Numbered from the stretch's first letter, positions 22,127 to 34,609 are shown. The stretch: DNA of 64,000 nt from Ailurus styani (GCA_002007465.1 LNAC01000273.1:1014349-1078348); one strand, 5' to 3'. Notes: generated from the letters alone by a model not told the origin. Program-made: numbers and translations.

Positions 22127-22844
22127 AAATAGTGAAATTCCAGCATTTTACTAAACAGTCTTAAATCCATTAATTCATATTTCAAATATGTGAACTATGC
22201 AAATTCTTAATATTTAAGTCCCTCCCCACTTCCCCGTTTTGAAAGTCTTCTTGAAGTAAACTTCATTTCTGCTCTCTGTTGGACTAACTGGCAGTATGAT
22301 GCCTTTATAGTGTACACAATAATGTATTTTTTAGGGAAAACTAATTTAGAATAAACAAGTCTTAATCAAACTTGTAAAGCAAACTTGAAGTCTTCCTGTT
22401 CCAAACCAGGAGAATTAAGAGGAGGTTGGTCACTGGCAAGCAGCAGAAGCAATTTTGTTATAAAATTTATAAAGTAACATTTCTAACTTGATTTGAATGT
22501 TAAATCCAATTGGAATATATTTTGCTATGCGACAAGTGATATTTTTTAAAATGAAGTTCTGAAATGTCATCTGCACTTTTTTAATTCTCATGCATAGTTT
22601 TTGAAATCCTGTTTCAGTGTATTCCTCCTTTAAAAAAAATAATAAAAGGAATTTGTTCTTAGCTAAAACAAAACAAAACAAAACAAAACAGCTCCAGTAA
22701 TATCTTTTAACCTGAACTAAAAATCATTAAAAATCTAAAATCAGTAATTATTGTTAGTAACGCTACTGTTTTATTGAGCATGTTCGGTGTGCTAGTAGTA
22801 TTCCTGTTAGATAATTAACAAGGTTTCTGATAATGTCAACTCCC
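22127..22844. other. unassigned AT-rich sequence
   Basis: No repeat other than the AAAAC run is recognised. Confidence 0.4.
22665..22690. repeat. (AAAAC)n microsatellite
   Basis: About five perfect units of AAAAC. Confidence 0.95.
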
Positions 22845-23130
22845 TACTATGTATGCAAAATCCTGAAGGAAGCCTTCTGAGGAGTTGGTGGCCATTGAGA
22901 GGCTTCATGAAGCAAGTAAGACATGAGCTGGGCCTTGATTTGAATGGACACGATGTAGCTTTACAGAGGACGTTTTAAAGGTGAAAAAGGGGAGGAAAGG
23001 TATAGTAGCAGGAATATGCGATTGTTTTGGGAAAAAAGTGAGCAACAAAAATGGTTAAAATGAAATATTTATGTAGGGCAGAATTGGTTAATATTTCACT
23101 CTGTGAACTCCAAATAATTGTTGGTGACTA
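22845..23130 (-). mobile_element. LINE-2 fragment, antisense
   Basis: 'gaaggaagccttctgaggag', 'catgagctgggccttgattt' and 'ggaggaaaggtatagtagca' match the complement of the L2 3' region. Confidence 0.65.
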
Positions 23131-23201
23131 CCTGAACTTGTACTAAGAGGGGGGCTGGGATTGGACTTAGGCTGAGAAGGACAGGTGTGATTTCCCAGGA
23201 C

Positions 23202-23534
23202 CTCTGCCATTAGCCCAAAAACTGGGCTCCAAGTGGGGAAGGTGGAGGTGGAGATGGAAGGAGCTATGGTTCCAAGTTTAGATGTTTTGGTTAGATTTGT
23301 GTCTGCAAACTGACAGGTTCCATCTGTAGGGAAAGTTAAAGACTGCAGCTCTGGGGTAACCTCAAANCTCTGCCATTAGCCCAAAAACTGGGTTCCAAGT
23401 GGGGGAGGTGTGGAGGTGGAGATGGAAGGAGCTATGGTTCCAAGTTTAGATGTTTTGGTTAGATTTGTGTCTGCAAACTGACAGGTTCCATCTGTAGGGA
23501 AAGTTAAAGACTGCAGCTCTGGGGTAACCTCAAA
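23202..23534. repeat. 165/167-bp tandem copies joined at a single N
   Basis: Copy 1 is 23202-23366, N is 23367, copy 2 is 23368-23534. Both start 'ctctgccattagcccaaaaa' and end 'ggggtaacctcaaa'. They differ by two substitutions (one near 'actggg[c/t]tcc', one near 'gtgggg[a/g]agg') and a 2-base insertion. The pattern fits two haplotypes of one locus left side by side at a contig join. Confidence 0.95.
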
Positions 23535-24545
23535 TTCAGCTTCCTAAATTTTATTGGTTCTATATGATAATAGCAGATTATTGGCAAAAGTGTTGAATCA
23601 AAGTCTATTCTGTCTTTTCGGCTTACTGCAAATTTTCCTTTTGCTTTTCGAAAAGTGGTAATTTTAAATACTGTGCATAAGACCTTTTCCTCTCAAGCTC
23701 TGCATTAGATTGTCAATGTGACAACACTGAAGTTACCTAGAAACATCCTAAGGACTTTTCATTTGTAGGAACAAGTATCTGCAACAGGGATTGATGCTTT
23801 AAAAGGTCAAAGAGAAAGTCCTATAAAGAGCAGTGACTTTTATGATTCAACAAAAAATAATTGTATAAAATGACCAACCTTTTAATGGACAAATTCTGAG
23901 ACTCTGACTTGAGACAGGCATAATCATATTGTAGGACAAACTTTCCTAAAGTAATTTTACGTACTTCCCTAGTAATTGAATGATCTGGTAACTATATCAA
24001 AATGGCCATTTTTTAGAACGAGTTTAAATAAGCATGTTTATTTAACTGGTGTCTCAGTCTCATAGGTTATCATTAGTGTTGCTAATACTGTTCATCAGAT
24101 TTCAAATAAAACCACTATATATTCTCATTATAATGAATTTGAAGTATTCTGAAGAACACAGGAAAGACATTTCTGGCTTCTGCTTTTGCCACAGTAGAAA
24201 GCATTGGCTCTGTTTTAACTGATGAAAGGAGATAGAATGTATCAATAGAAGAATTAATATCTAATTTAGATCTTTAGATAGAAGTATTTTTAGTAAAAAT
24301 TGAATTTATACTGCACACAGAAGATGTAATGCTCATTCAAAAAATAATCTCAGTAGTTCTCACAGAACCAGGCTTAATACAGAGTTAGGCTTTTAAAATA
24401 ATTCCTTATCTTTACAATTAAGAAATGCTGGAAATAAAATTTAATAGAGAATATGAAATAAATGTTCTCTAGTACTCGAATGTCACTGTAGGAAAGATAC
24501 ACACACTCTCATATACACATACACATACATTCCATTCACGCCTCT
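23535..24545. other. unassigned AT-rich sequence
   Basis: No gene or repeat family is recognised; a short CA-rich run lies near 24497-24530. Confidence 0.45.
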
Positions 24546-24549
24546 GTCT

Positions 24550-25035
24550 ATTTCATCATTAAGAAATGGGCCATGCTCTGCATGTTTGTCTGCAACTTGC
24601 TTTTTACAGTTAGCAGTATATCAAAGGCACGTTTCAAGGTTAGTATTTATATATCGATCCCATTAATTTTAATGACAACATACTCTTTATTTATTGATGT
24701 ACCTTTATTTAAACATTCCCCAAATGATAGGCATTTGCCTTGTTTCCATTCTTTGGCGTGGCAGTCAGTGCTGCGATGAACCTTTTTCTATGTGTGTCTT
24801 TGCAGCAACATGGAATTGGTTATCTGTAAGAGAAACTTACAGAAGTTAGAAGGGGTATTTCTGGATCCAGCATTTACGACCAAATTTCTCCCAATGGAAA
24901 AGCCATTTTAACCAAAACTATATGATGGAATTCATTTCCCCCACACAACTACCAACACTAGGTATTACCAAACTTTTTAAATTTTGCAAGGCTGGTGAAA
25001 AAATACTGTTTAAATGGACTTTCCCTGAATATTAG
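24550..25035 (-). mobile_element. old LINE-1 3' part, antisense
   Basis: 'cttgttttccattctttggcg'-type wording (24740-24760), 'cagtgctgcgatgaaccttt', 'ggggtatttctggatccagc' and 'accaaatttctcccaatgga' are the complement of an L1MC/L1ME-type 3' region. Confidence 0.7.
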
Positions 25036-25501
25036 AGAGGTAGAAACATATATGGAAAATATTTACCTATATTTTCTTAAACTTTTTAACATATGCCTGT
25101 GGTCATACAGCAGTTTTAAACTATTCAGTGGGTATACTATGAATTTTTCCTTTATATATTTGTTATTTTTTCCTTATATATGTCTTTTGAGATCTTTTCA
25201 AAAAGTATAAATATATTTCAACTTTATATTAGGTATTTAGAGCTTAATTTTGCACCTTTAGTTCAAATACCTCTGAAGAAAATTTCTATATATTTGGTGT
25301 ATATTTCATAAGTAGATAGTCACTATCACAAAGAGGTTGATCCCCAGTAAATGGTTTTTGAAATGACAACTTCATCATTTCTAAGTTCAGTGAGACTTTT
25401 TCCTCAGTTGTATTCTACTCTATTCTATTTTATTCCATTTCACCATTACCAAAATGATTTTATGGCGTATTTTTTTTAACAGATTAACAAAGAGACCTTC
25501 C
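25036..25501. other. unassigned, possibly L1-derived
   Basis: T-rich sequence between two L1-like segments. It may be a diverged part of the same antisense element. Confidence 0.3.
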
Positions 25502-25511
25502 TCATATTCTT

Positions 25512-25710
25512 TTTTTTTTTTTAAGATTTTATTTATTTATTTGACAGAGAAAGAGAGAGCACAAGTAGGCAGAGCAGACTGCAGAAGGAGAGGGAGAAGC
25601 AGGCTGTCTGCTGAGCAGGGAACCCAATGCGGGACTTGATCCCAGGACCCCGGGATCATGACCTGAGCCAAAGGTAGCCACTTAACCAACTGAGCCACCC
25701 AGGCGCCCCA
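25512..25710 (-). mobile_element. Can-SINE, full length, antisense
   Basis: Poly-T and 'ttaagattttatttatttat' tail, 'ttgatcccaggaccccggga' and 'ccaactgagccacccaggcg' head complement. A 10-bp target-site duplication 'tcatattctt' lies at 25502-25511 and 25711-25720. Confidence 0.95.
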
Positions 25711-25739
25711 TCATATTCTTATTTTTATATAATTTTCTT

Positions 25740-26115
25740 GGCATTCTTATCATTTCATATTGAAGACAATTTTACCATCAGCTAGTCAAACATGGAAAGT
25801 ATTTTTTTTTTTAGAGTTTTGTTTGGGATAGCTCTCAATTAATAGATTATTTTGATAATCTGTTATCTCTCTAAAATTGTGTCTTTCCTTCCAAGAAGGT
25901 TTCTCTTTTTATCTAGGTTTCATAGATTTCTTCATTTAGTCTTATACAACTTTATTAGATTAAATTCTGAATATCTTGTATTTTTGTTTTGATTTTGAAT
26001 TTAATTAATTATTTTGATAGTAGCTAAAGCAGGTAGTTTACCTGTCTTACTTATAAGAATGTTTGTTAATGGTTTTCCTTGGCAATTGATTTTATTCCTT
26101 TTAAAAATAAATTTT
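25740..26115 (-). mobile_element. old LINE-1 ORF2-like sequence, antisense
   Basis: T-rich wording such as 'tgaatatcttgtatttttgt' resembles the complement of L1 ORF2 and sits between clearer L1 segments. Heavily diverged. Confidence 0.4.
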
Positions 26116-26118
26116 CTT

Positions 26119-26280
26119 GGGATGCCTGGGTGGCTCAGTCAGGTAGGTCAGCTCAGGTCATGATCCCAGGGTCCTGGGATGGAGTCCTGCATTGAGCTCC
26201 TTGCTTAGCAGGGATCCTGCTTCTCCCTCTGCCTGATGCTCATCTCTCTCTCTCTCTCTGACAAATAAATAAAATTTAAA
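26119..26280 (+). mobile_element. Can-SINE, older type, shortened
   Basis: Head 'gggatgcctgggtggctcag', 'ggtcatgatcccagggtcct', a (CT)n run and 'acaaataaataaaattt' tail. A stretch of the head after 'cagtcaggtaggt' is missing. Flanks 'aaataaattttctt' and 'aaataagttttttt' are a possible diverged duplication. Confidence 0.9.
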
Positions 26281-26708
26281 ATAAGTTTTTTTTTATTGTT
26301 CCTTTATGTGTGTGTGTGTTCATCTGCCTCTGTGTATATGGAAAAGGCGTGTGTTCATTTTTAACTTAAAATGACATTTTAATTTCATCAAGGCGTTTTT
26401 TTAAAGAACACTTCATTGGGTTTTCATTGACCAATTTTTAAAAAACATTTATTTAAATGATTATATGTTACACATTTAAACTTTGAATCAAAACTTAAGA
26501 TTGAGCAATATTGAGCCCTCCTTGTATGTTCTGAGATAAATAATATTTGCTCACAATCTGTTAATTTTTTAGTATACTACTGTAGTTTACTATATACTCT
26601 ACTAACTAGTAAATTTTCTAATACTTAAAAATTTTATGCATGTGATAATATGTGAGGTTTAGTTACAGTTTGTGCTTATGTATGATAATTTTTAAATCCA
26701 GTTTGATG

Positions 26709-26893
26709 GGGCACTTGGGTAGCTCAGTCTGTTTCAGCTCAGGTCATGCATTACCTCAGGGTCGTGGGTTTGAGCCCTGTGTTAGGCTCCGTGCACACGC
26801 GGAGTCGGCTTGTCCCTCTCCCTCTGCTCTTCCCTCTGCTTGCGTGCTCTCACTCTCTGTCTCTCTGAAATAAATAAATAAATAAAATCTTTA
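26709..26893 (+). mobile_element. Can-SINE, old and diverged
   Basis: 'gggcacttgggtagctcagt' head, CT-rich body, (AAAT)n tail. A 15-bp target-site duplication with one mismatch ('aaatccagtttgatg' / 'aaatccaatttgatg') lies at 26694-26708 and 26894-26908. Confidence 0.93.
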
Positions 26894-26908
26894 AAATCCA
26901 ATTTGATG

Positions 26909-27725
26909 TTGGTATTATGCTGTCTTTGAAGCAAGCATTGGAAATATTTGCTTTTTTCCTATACTCTTAGTGTTTGATCTATTTGAGTCCATTTAGTGAA
27001 TTTACATTTTCCTATTAAACTTCCATTCAATTTGGATTTTTCAAATTTGTATGTATTAAGCAGTATATAATATAGCTTTAATTTTATGATCAAGCCCACT
27101 TTTGTCCCATATTTCAATTTCTGTCTTTTGTCTTCATTAATTTCTTCTTTCTTATTTGAGTTAATTTGGTTATTGTCATAGTTTCTTGAATGAACAGCTT
27201 ATTTTGATTTTTTTCAGTCTTTCGTGTTTCCTAAACAATGCATTTATGATTACACAGTTGCCTCTGAGAAATGTTCTGGTTGCCTTGATAGGTTTTGATG
27301 ATTCCTCTCATTTTCGGTTATTTCTAAATAGGGTATAACTTCCATTTATGTTTTATCTTTGATCTAAGAGTTATTTAAGTAGTTGTTTTTCTCTTGGTTT
27401 CCAAATGTACTCAGTTGTTATTTTACATGCCTTCCTTTTTTGTCAACATCCATTACGTTCACATTGTTAAAGAATGTGGTCTCTATGATTTATAGGTTTC
27501 AGAATTTACTGAAGGTTTTTCCCCCTGCAACATGGTTATATTTATGTTTACAATTTTTGTTGAAATAAATCTGTATACTCTCTTAGTTATATGACATAAA
27601 CTAAGTTACATATTTTAAATCCTTGGTGTTCTTAGATCTTTCAGTCTAATATTTTATTCTGGTCAGATGTTTGTTGGTCTTTTACTATGACTGCAGATTT
27701 GTCAGTTCCTTCTAAAAAGTATTTT
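26909..27725 (-). mobile_element. old LINE-1 ORF2 segment, antisense
   Basis: 'ttggtattatgctgtctttg' at the SINE junction, 'tttcttgaatgaacagctta', 'tgccttgataggttttgatg' and 'ctcttggtttccaaatgtac' follow the complement of the L1 reverse-transcriptase region. No intact frame. The SINE at 26709 split this element from sequence to its left. Confidence 0.65.
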
Positions 27726-28975
27726 TTATTGTGATCCCTCCCTCCTTCCATTAGTTTTACATATGTACACTCTTTACCTTGTGGCCTTGTGCTTCATCAG
27801 GTAGATAAAGTATACACCCCTAGTCACATGATGTGTTTTGGCAGTGGACTGTTAAGGGGTGGGCATAAACAGAAGAAATAAAAACATTTGTATCATTTGG
27901 CTTGGAATCCTGTGCATCTGCTCTCTGTCTGATACCATCTGGCTGCAGATGACTCTCAGAACCATTATCAAGACACGTAAAAGATAGTTATTGAAATTCC
28001 CTGATATTTGGAGGGGATTCTTTCATGCAGCATTTTTGCAGCAGAAATATGATGAAAACCAAAATGAGTTATAGGATTGGGTTGCTAATATGATGAAAAC
28101 TGAAAATACCTGGCATCAGCTTTGGGTAAATGTGACAGTGATGAAGCTCTTATTGGGGGGACTGTGAACTTTATTATACCATGGTGAAACTTGTAAATTT
28201 ATCACCTATGATGATCTGGAAGGCAAAAAAATGAACCTAATGACCTTGTAGTGTTGGACAAAGGGGTTTCATGGCAAAGCGTTGGATAGCATGAGGTGGT
28301 TGTTATGAAATGCATTTTAAAAGGTGTTTCAAAAAAATGGGTATAGATTACGGCATATAGAGTTCATTGGAAACAAACATATTCTTAAAAAAATCTAAAG
28401 TAAGCCTTTAACAGAGCTCTTTTATTATTCTGGATTAAGAGTCTGTGACTTTCGAAGATTGAAAAAATCATCTGCCCCCACCTTTATCCAACCAGAAAAC
28501 AGACTAGGAAACTCTTCTATTGGAAGGATGTAGTGTCCTTTACCCTTTTCAGATGTGGCCAAGGAAAGTTAATGATAAGGGATGTTGCAAAGAGAACAGA
28601 ATGGAGATCTACACCCAGGAAAGAGAAGTAGGCCTATTAAAGGAACATCCTTTACCGCAGAGTAAGAGAATCTGGTAGTATTTGCACAACAAGATTACTG
28701 AATTGTTGTGAACTAGTTACTTTTGTGTGCCTCCCATTTTTCTCCACTTAAATTTCTTGTTTTTTTTATGTTGGTCTGGTCTCATCATTCAGTGGTGAAT
28801 ATACAGAGGGCACTTATTTACCTATTTTAATTCATGTTTCTCTGTATTAAGAGGAGCTGCATTTGGACTTGACTTGGATTATATAAGGTCTTGGATTTTG
28901 AGCCAGCTATTGTAATTTGATACCGTTGCAGTGTCCCAGGGCAAAGGGGGTATATTATGTGAGTGAGAGATAAGT
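27726..28975 (+). mobile_element. possible MaLR/ERVL internal remnant
   Basis: Blocks such as 'gatatttggaggggattctt' and 'gcatttggacttgacttgga' recall the internal, non-LTR part of MaLR elements, but I find no flanking LTR and no usable coding frame. The match is from memory of wording only and may be wrong. Confidence 0.3.
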
Positions 28976-29568
28976 GAATAATTATGAGGAAATGACTTAC
29001 TGATCATAGATCCATAATTTTATAGTAACTATATCTATAGACATAGAAAATTCCATTTGACATCAAAGGCCATTGACCTATTAAATAATGTACGTTTGAT
29101 TTTTTTAAACCCAAGTCCTATTTCTGAGCACACAAATATATTTGCAAATAAATGTGCAGAAATATTAAAGATGATTTTTAAATAATAAATATTAGTATAG
29201 TGAATTTTATAAATATTAGATTCATATAAAGAAGATGATCACATTATAAATACAAAAGATCACTTTGTTACCTGCTTATGGAGGCCGGTGACCAGACAAA
29301 TTAGAGAGTAAAAGGAATTTTTTAAAATCTAAAATATCTTGAAGATTGAGAATAGTTGTTACCATATGTTACTATGAAAAACTAATTTCCTTAGGCCTAA
29401 AGATTATTATTTACAAAGGTTATTATTTACAAATTATTATTATTATATGTACTTCCACTACTTTATATTTCTTGTCATAGTTTTCTTTCCATATAAGTAC
29501 TTACTTGTATACTGACATTTATTTAAAAGTGAATTCTCAAAGACTTGTAGAATAATCACAATGAGAAA
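28976..29568. other. unassigned AT-rich sequence
   Basis: No repeat or gene is recognised. Confidence 0.45.
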
Positions 29569-29693
29569 AGTGCTGAACAATTTTACGAGGCAATAATCCA
29601 GTTCTCTTATTGCAAAACACTCTAACCAGCCTTCAGCCTTATAGTGTATCCACGCGGGAACCAGATTATTGCCTCATAAAACAGCTCGGTGCT
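29569..29693. repeat. 125-nt imperfect palindrome (hairpin)
   Basis: The left arm 'ttttacgaggcaataatcca' (29581-29600) pairs with the complement of 'gattattgcctcataaaa' (29664-29681). Pairing extends outward ('agtgctgaac' with 'gctcggtgct') and inward ('cactcta' with 'tatagtg') to a loop at 'agccttcagcc'. Most mismatches are transitions, so G:U pairs would be kept in RNA. It may be a palindromic MITE-like element or a conserved hairpin; neither is proven. No known microRNA is recognised. Confidence 0.75.
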
Positions 29694-30064
29694 CCTATTA
29701 TGGCTTAAATATAATTGTGTTTAAAGACCTTGTTGATTCCATTTAGCAAAATTAGTTTTTATCTTATTTCATGAGAACAATGGTTTCTAATAACCTTGAT
29801 GATATTTTGATGTGTGCCCAATTATGCTTCCAAAAATAGTTTTTTTAAAGTAAGATTTCTACTGAAAAACATTTCTAATCTTTCTTAATTTATTGCTATA
29901 ATTCATCTTTTTTCCCCTGAGATAATTTATTTGACTTAATAAGTTAATTATTTCCTGATTTTGACTCATATAAAGAAATCAAAGCTAATTTTTCTCTCTT
30001 GCACATTTATCAACTATGATAAGTTGGGTTTCAGTGATACACATTGACTGTTATACATTCCTAA

Positions 30065-30235
30065 TGCTAGACAGTATTGGATCTGAATCCAGGTTTAGCA
30101 CTTTTAAGATGTGTAGTCATGGTCAAGTTGCTTAATACTCTAAGCCCAGTTTCTTCACTTAATTTAAAAAAGGGGGTATTGTAACAAAGATAGAGCTATC
30201 TCAGGAAATTTTATGAGAATTAGATGGTTTCAGTG
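30065..30235 (+). mobile_element. MIR SINE
   Basis: 'ggatctgaatccaggtttag', 'gtcatggtcaagttgcttaa' and 'cccagtttcttcacttaatt' are the MIR core in sense orientation. Confidence 0.75.
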
Positions 30236-32764
30236 TTCAATTACTTTCTCCCCTTATGTATATGTATATTAGTTTTCTCTTATTTTTATATAAAAATGTA
30301 TTATAGAGTTCATACATGCATATAAGATAAAGATTATAGATAAAGGAAATCACAGAAGAAATCTGGTCAAAAGATATTTTTGTAGCAATTAAGGATCACT
30401 GGCTACAGAACAGGAATACAAAAAATATATCATCTTCATAGGTTAAAATGTCAACAAATTTTTTCTAACCAGAAAAGAGATAATTTGAGACTGAGTCAAA
30501 AATCACTGCAGAGTATAGAGATGATGATTGGATGTCTTCCAATATCCCTTAGCCAAATTATAATCTAATTCTTGAGGCCCTGAAAATTTAGTTTTCTTTA
30601 AATATTACTATTCTAAAGCATCATTTTTATTTGTGAAGGTTATTTTATTATAATATTAGCAATGGGTTTGGATTTTATGAATGACTGGGTCATTTTTTCT
30701 TTCCTGTGAACTATGAAATATTCTCTGGGCACCAATTCACTAATTGCCTGTCCCTTATTTTACTTGATAATCACAACTGTTAACTTGTATGATTCAGATT
30801 TCTTTTGTACTCACGTGTGTACTTTTGAGTCAAATTTAAATACAGAAAATCATATAAGTTCTATTTTCCACGAGAGCCTATGTATCATTCAGGAACCAAT
30901 CTTAAACATTTTCTTTAAAGTGAGAACTGTAGATTCTGCTAACTTAACAGATACTATTACCTAATACTCAGTACGAAGTAACCATTTGAATTCTATAAGT
31001 ATAAGTAACATTAATTATCAATTTACCTTATTTATCAAATGTGTGTTGAAAATCTGGAGTGCCGTGTAGTCTAATAAGTTTAGTGCAATTCATGAATACT
31101 TAAAAACATTCCCAGCACACAATAGGTATTGAGTTAGGAACACCAAGTATGAAAGGTCTTGCTGTTTTTGTCATTTTCACTAATGTCGATTTCTAGTTAC
31201 AGTCTGTATCTTAGTCACTAGATAACTATTCAGCATAGTTTTTTCCCCAAACTTTTTAAGGAAGCACATAATCCTGGGAGATATTTATAAAGGAGGACTA
31301 TTATCTACTTCATAATGTGGAAGTTGGGAGAAGACAAAGATTAGTGGTCATTACTGTCAGTAGTGAATCGAAGAGAGAAGAAAATAGGAAGTGGATTATC
31401 TTACCCACCACTAAACATATGGTAGCTGCTCTAATCAATTTTGTATCATTTTTAGAAAATCATTTTGATTATAAACAAAGATGAAACCAGAGTGAAATCT
31501 GCTTACTTAATTATGTTACACATTCCTTTAGGGCTAAGCACTGCTAAGACTCTGAGGTTTTATGTGTTAACATTTTCTTGGTCCCTTGCAAAATGACATC
31601 AGTGAAATTCACAGAACTCATTGCCATCCCCTTCACTGGGGTATTGTGAAAATGCCCATTAACATTTATAGAGTGCTTTGAGCTCCTAAAAAGAAAGGCA
31701 TTACCTAAGAACAAAATAAATAATTTTAAAAGCAACATTTGAATAATTTAATTGTAAATGAATCAAACACACATGCATTAAACTTATGTAAATACAAGTG
31801 TGAAATTAAGCAATGGAGTACTTGGCCAAACCTGTTCTAGGTTTTATGAAATGGAAACATCTTAAACATGGTTTGATAGATTTCATAAACCTAATATGTA
31901 GGCAAGTTTGCCAGTCCTTGATACTACAAATAAATATTTCATTATGAGTATTCAAAAGAACTCATATTTCTAATAATCTGACAAATTCTCAAGAGAAACT
32001 CATAGTGTTAAAGGGATATTTATTTCAAATAAAAAATACTGCTTTGTTTTATTAAATATTGATTACAAAGATAAGTCACATGTTCTATCCATTCAACTGA
32101 TATTTGATTACAGATAATGGTAGATTTTATTACACCTCTTAGACACACAACAAGTATTTATTGGGTAAGTTTTTGGAGTATGAATGCTGAAATAAATTAC
32201 AGGTTGGCCCAAATATCAATGGAGTTGATGTCCAGACTTGGAACCTCAAACATTTCATTTAATGGGCCTCAGAAGACTGAGGACATATATGAAAATATAG
32301 TGATTACAAAGTTTTGGCAGAATCTGTCATTAATGAACCTATGTAGAAACTCAATTTATGTTACCAGATAATTACGCCTTTTAAGTGGAAATCATTTTTT
32401 CTTGCCTACATTTACAAGAGCTATAGCAAGACCATAAATAAAAGATAATATAGACTAGAGTAAGACTATAAATAAAAGATAAATTGCATTGTATTCTTTG
32501 TTTCTCCTCTTGACACTGCTCAAAATTATTTGAGTATATTTGAGAAATATAGCTTTGGAAATTCAGATTCCTGCTCTGAATTCACAAAAGTCAGTTTGAT
32601 TCTAAATAATATATGTCATTTTGGCTACTTCAAAGTTGCTAGATTTTTATTCCTAAGGTCGTTAAATTGTTAAGTTAGTACCTTGTCTTTGAAGGCATTC
32701 GCATAAAAGAGATAGTTCTGTAAATAATAATTATCATAGCTTAAGATGAAGGTGAAAAGTAAGA
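30236..32764. other. unassigned AT-rich sequence, no Can-SINE
   Basis: About 2.5 kb has no recognised repeat or exon. A 34-bp-period near-duplication begins at 32428 ('aagaccataaataaaagata' and, at 32462, 'aagactataaataaaagata'). Confidence 0.5.
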
Positions 32765-33000
32765 AAAATGATTAAGTACTAACCATGTGCCAAGCCCTGT
32801 GCTTTATGGATATTATCTTATTAAATCACAGAAACCATTTAGTGAAGATATCACTACTATGTCACAAAAAGGGAAATTAAGTCTCTGACAGTTTGAATAA
32901 CTTAAGATTACTCACACAGCAAAGAGGAGACATATCTGGAATTCACACTCAGGTCTGTGTGACTCCAAATCTAATGCTATTCTCCTTATACTGTACTTCC
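32765..33000 (-). mobile_element. MIR SINE, antisense
   Basis: 'ccatgtgccaagccctgtgc', 'ggatattatcttattaaatc', 'acacagcaaagaggagacat' and 'tctaatgctattctccttat' give a nearly full-length MIR in reverse. Confidence 0.88.
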
Positions 33001-33774
33001 TACCATAATAATCCATTTCCATGGCTTTTCATAGTAGTTATCACAGCTCAAAGATTGTCCTAGAAGTTATTACTTTGGCAGTAGCTGAAGAAATTGTAAA
33101 TTTCTTCACAAAAACAAACAAGCAAACAAAAAACTCTTTTCTATATGTTAACTGATTAACTTGTTGGAAAGTGGGAGTGGTTTAATTGTCCTTTGACCAG
33201 GATAGCTTACTTGGTCCCAATTGTATGTAGAGATTTTCCTGATTTAGGAGGAAGCCAAACAAGCCTTCTTTATATTAGGCCTGTTTATTTCTTTGGAATG
33301 TATTAGAAATGAGTAGAAAGAATGAGAAAGAACATGTAATAAATCCACAAAATATTTACATTCGTGATATATAACACCAATAAAAACAAAATAGTTCTCA
33401 GAACAGAAAAAGCCAAAAATGCAGCTTTTCTAGTAGACTTTGGGAATACGTGCATGTTCATTCTACTCCATCTTCAGGATGAAATCAAAGATGAAAAGAA
33501 GTCTTCAGTGATACACAGAACCAAGTCAATCTTTAGGTGGATGTGTTGTAGGGTAAAGAGCTAACATATACATATAAAACTGGATCGGCTAAGTCCTCTG
33601 TTCACGTGTGGGTCACTTTCACATGAAATGTTCTCATTTAATTACCTCATTCAATTCTCTCCCCTGTTGTTGAGATAAAGGGCTAAAGATGAGTTTGCTT
33701 GATTAGAAGAGTTTTTTTTCTTTCATTATGCACACAGTATGTTTCATTACTTTGATAAATACTTATATGCTACT
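33001..33774. other. unassigned AT-rich sequence
   Basis: No repeat or gene is recognised. Confidence 0.45.
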
Positions 33775-33945
33775 GTATTTTCTATTTCAACAATCCGGTG
33801 AACTATATTGTATCTTCCTTTTACCGAAGAGGAAATAGGCTCTGACCTTAATAGGTGTAAGGTTAATCAACTAGAGAGTGGCAGATCCTGGATTTCAGCC
33901 CGGTTAGTTTTCATTCTCAAGCTATGCTCTTGTCTTCTGCAGTAA
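33775..33945 (-). mobile_element. MIR SINE, antisense
   Basis: 'ccttttaccgaagaggaaat', 'agagtggcagatcctggatt' and 'ctcaagctatgctcttgtct' are the reverse MIR core and tRNA-side end. Confidence 0.78.
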
Positions 33946-34403
33946 TTCTAATTTAAATAAAAGTTTCTAACCTAGGATTTAATTTAAAGTGGTAAAAGCA
34001 GTGTTCCAGTCAAACCAAATAGGAATTGAGAAGTAAATGCCAATAAAAAAGTATTTTATGCCCTCTGGCAGGCTTCTTTTAGAATTTGTGGAATGGTAAA
34101 TAGCGAGATAGAGTTCACAGACTCCTGTATGCTGACTTTTTTTGTTATAATAGTATTGATAGTATCATTATTCCTAAAATAGGTGAGAGAACTGAGCTCC
34201 CCAAATTCTCATCACCCATATGCTATAATTTGGGGCTTCAACAACAATTTTTTCTTTTCTGTGATAACAACATTGAATACTTATAATTCAGTATTTATAC
34301 TAATAAATACCCCACTTCTTAGTGGGAAGAATGTTAGCTGTCATCTTCCCTTTCCTTCTGTCTTTGTAAGCAAGCAAGAAATCAATTATCAAGTGCTAGG
34401 TTA
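33946..34403. other. unassigned AT-rich sequence
   Basis: No repeat or gene is recognised. Confidence 0.4.
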
Positions 34404-34419
34404 ATAAAACAAATGAGGG

Positions 34420-34609
34420 GGGCGCCTGGGTGACTCAGTGGGTTAAACCTCTGCCTTTGGCTCAGGTCATGATCTTATGGTCCTGGGATCTAGCCACGCA
34501 TCGGGCTCTCTGCTCAGTGGGGAGCCTGCTTCCCCCTCTCCCTCTGCCTGCCTCTCTGCCTACCTGCGATCTCTCTCCGTCAAATAAATAAATAAAAATC
34601 TTAAAAAAA
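34420..34609 (+). mobile_element. Can-SINE, mustelid-type, full length
   Basis: Head 'gggcgcctgggtgactcagt', mustelid-type body and AAATAAATAAATAAAAATCTT tail. A perfect 16-bp target-site duplication 'ataaaacaaatgaggg' lies at 34404-34419 and 34610-34625. Confidence 0.97.
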
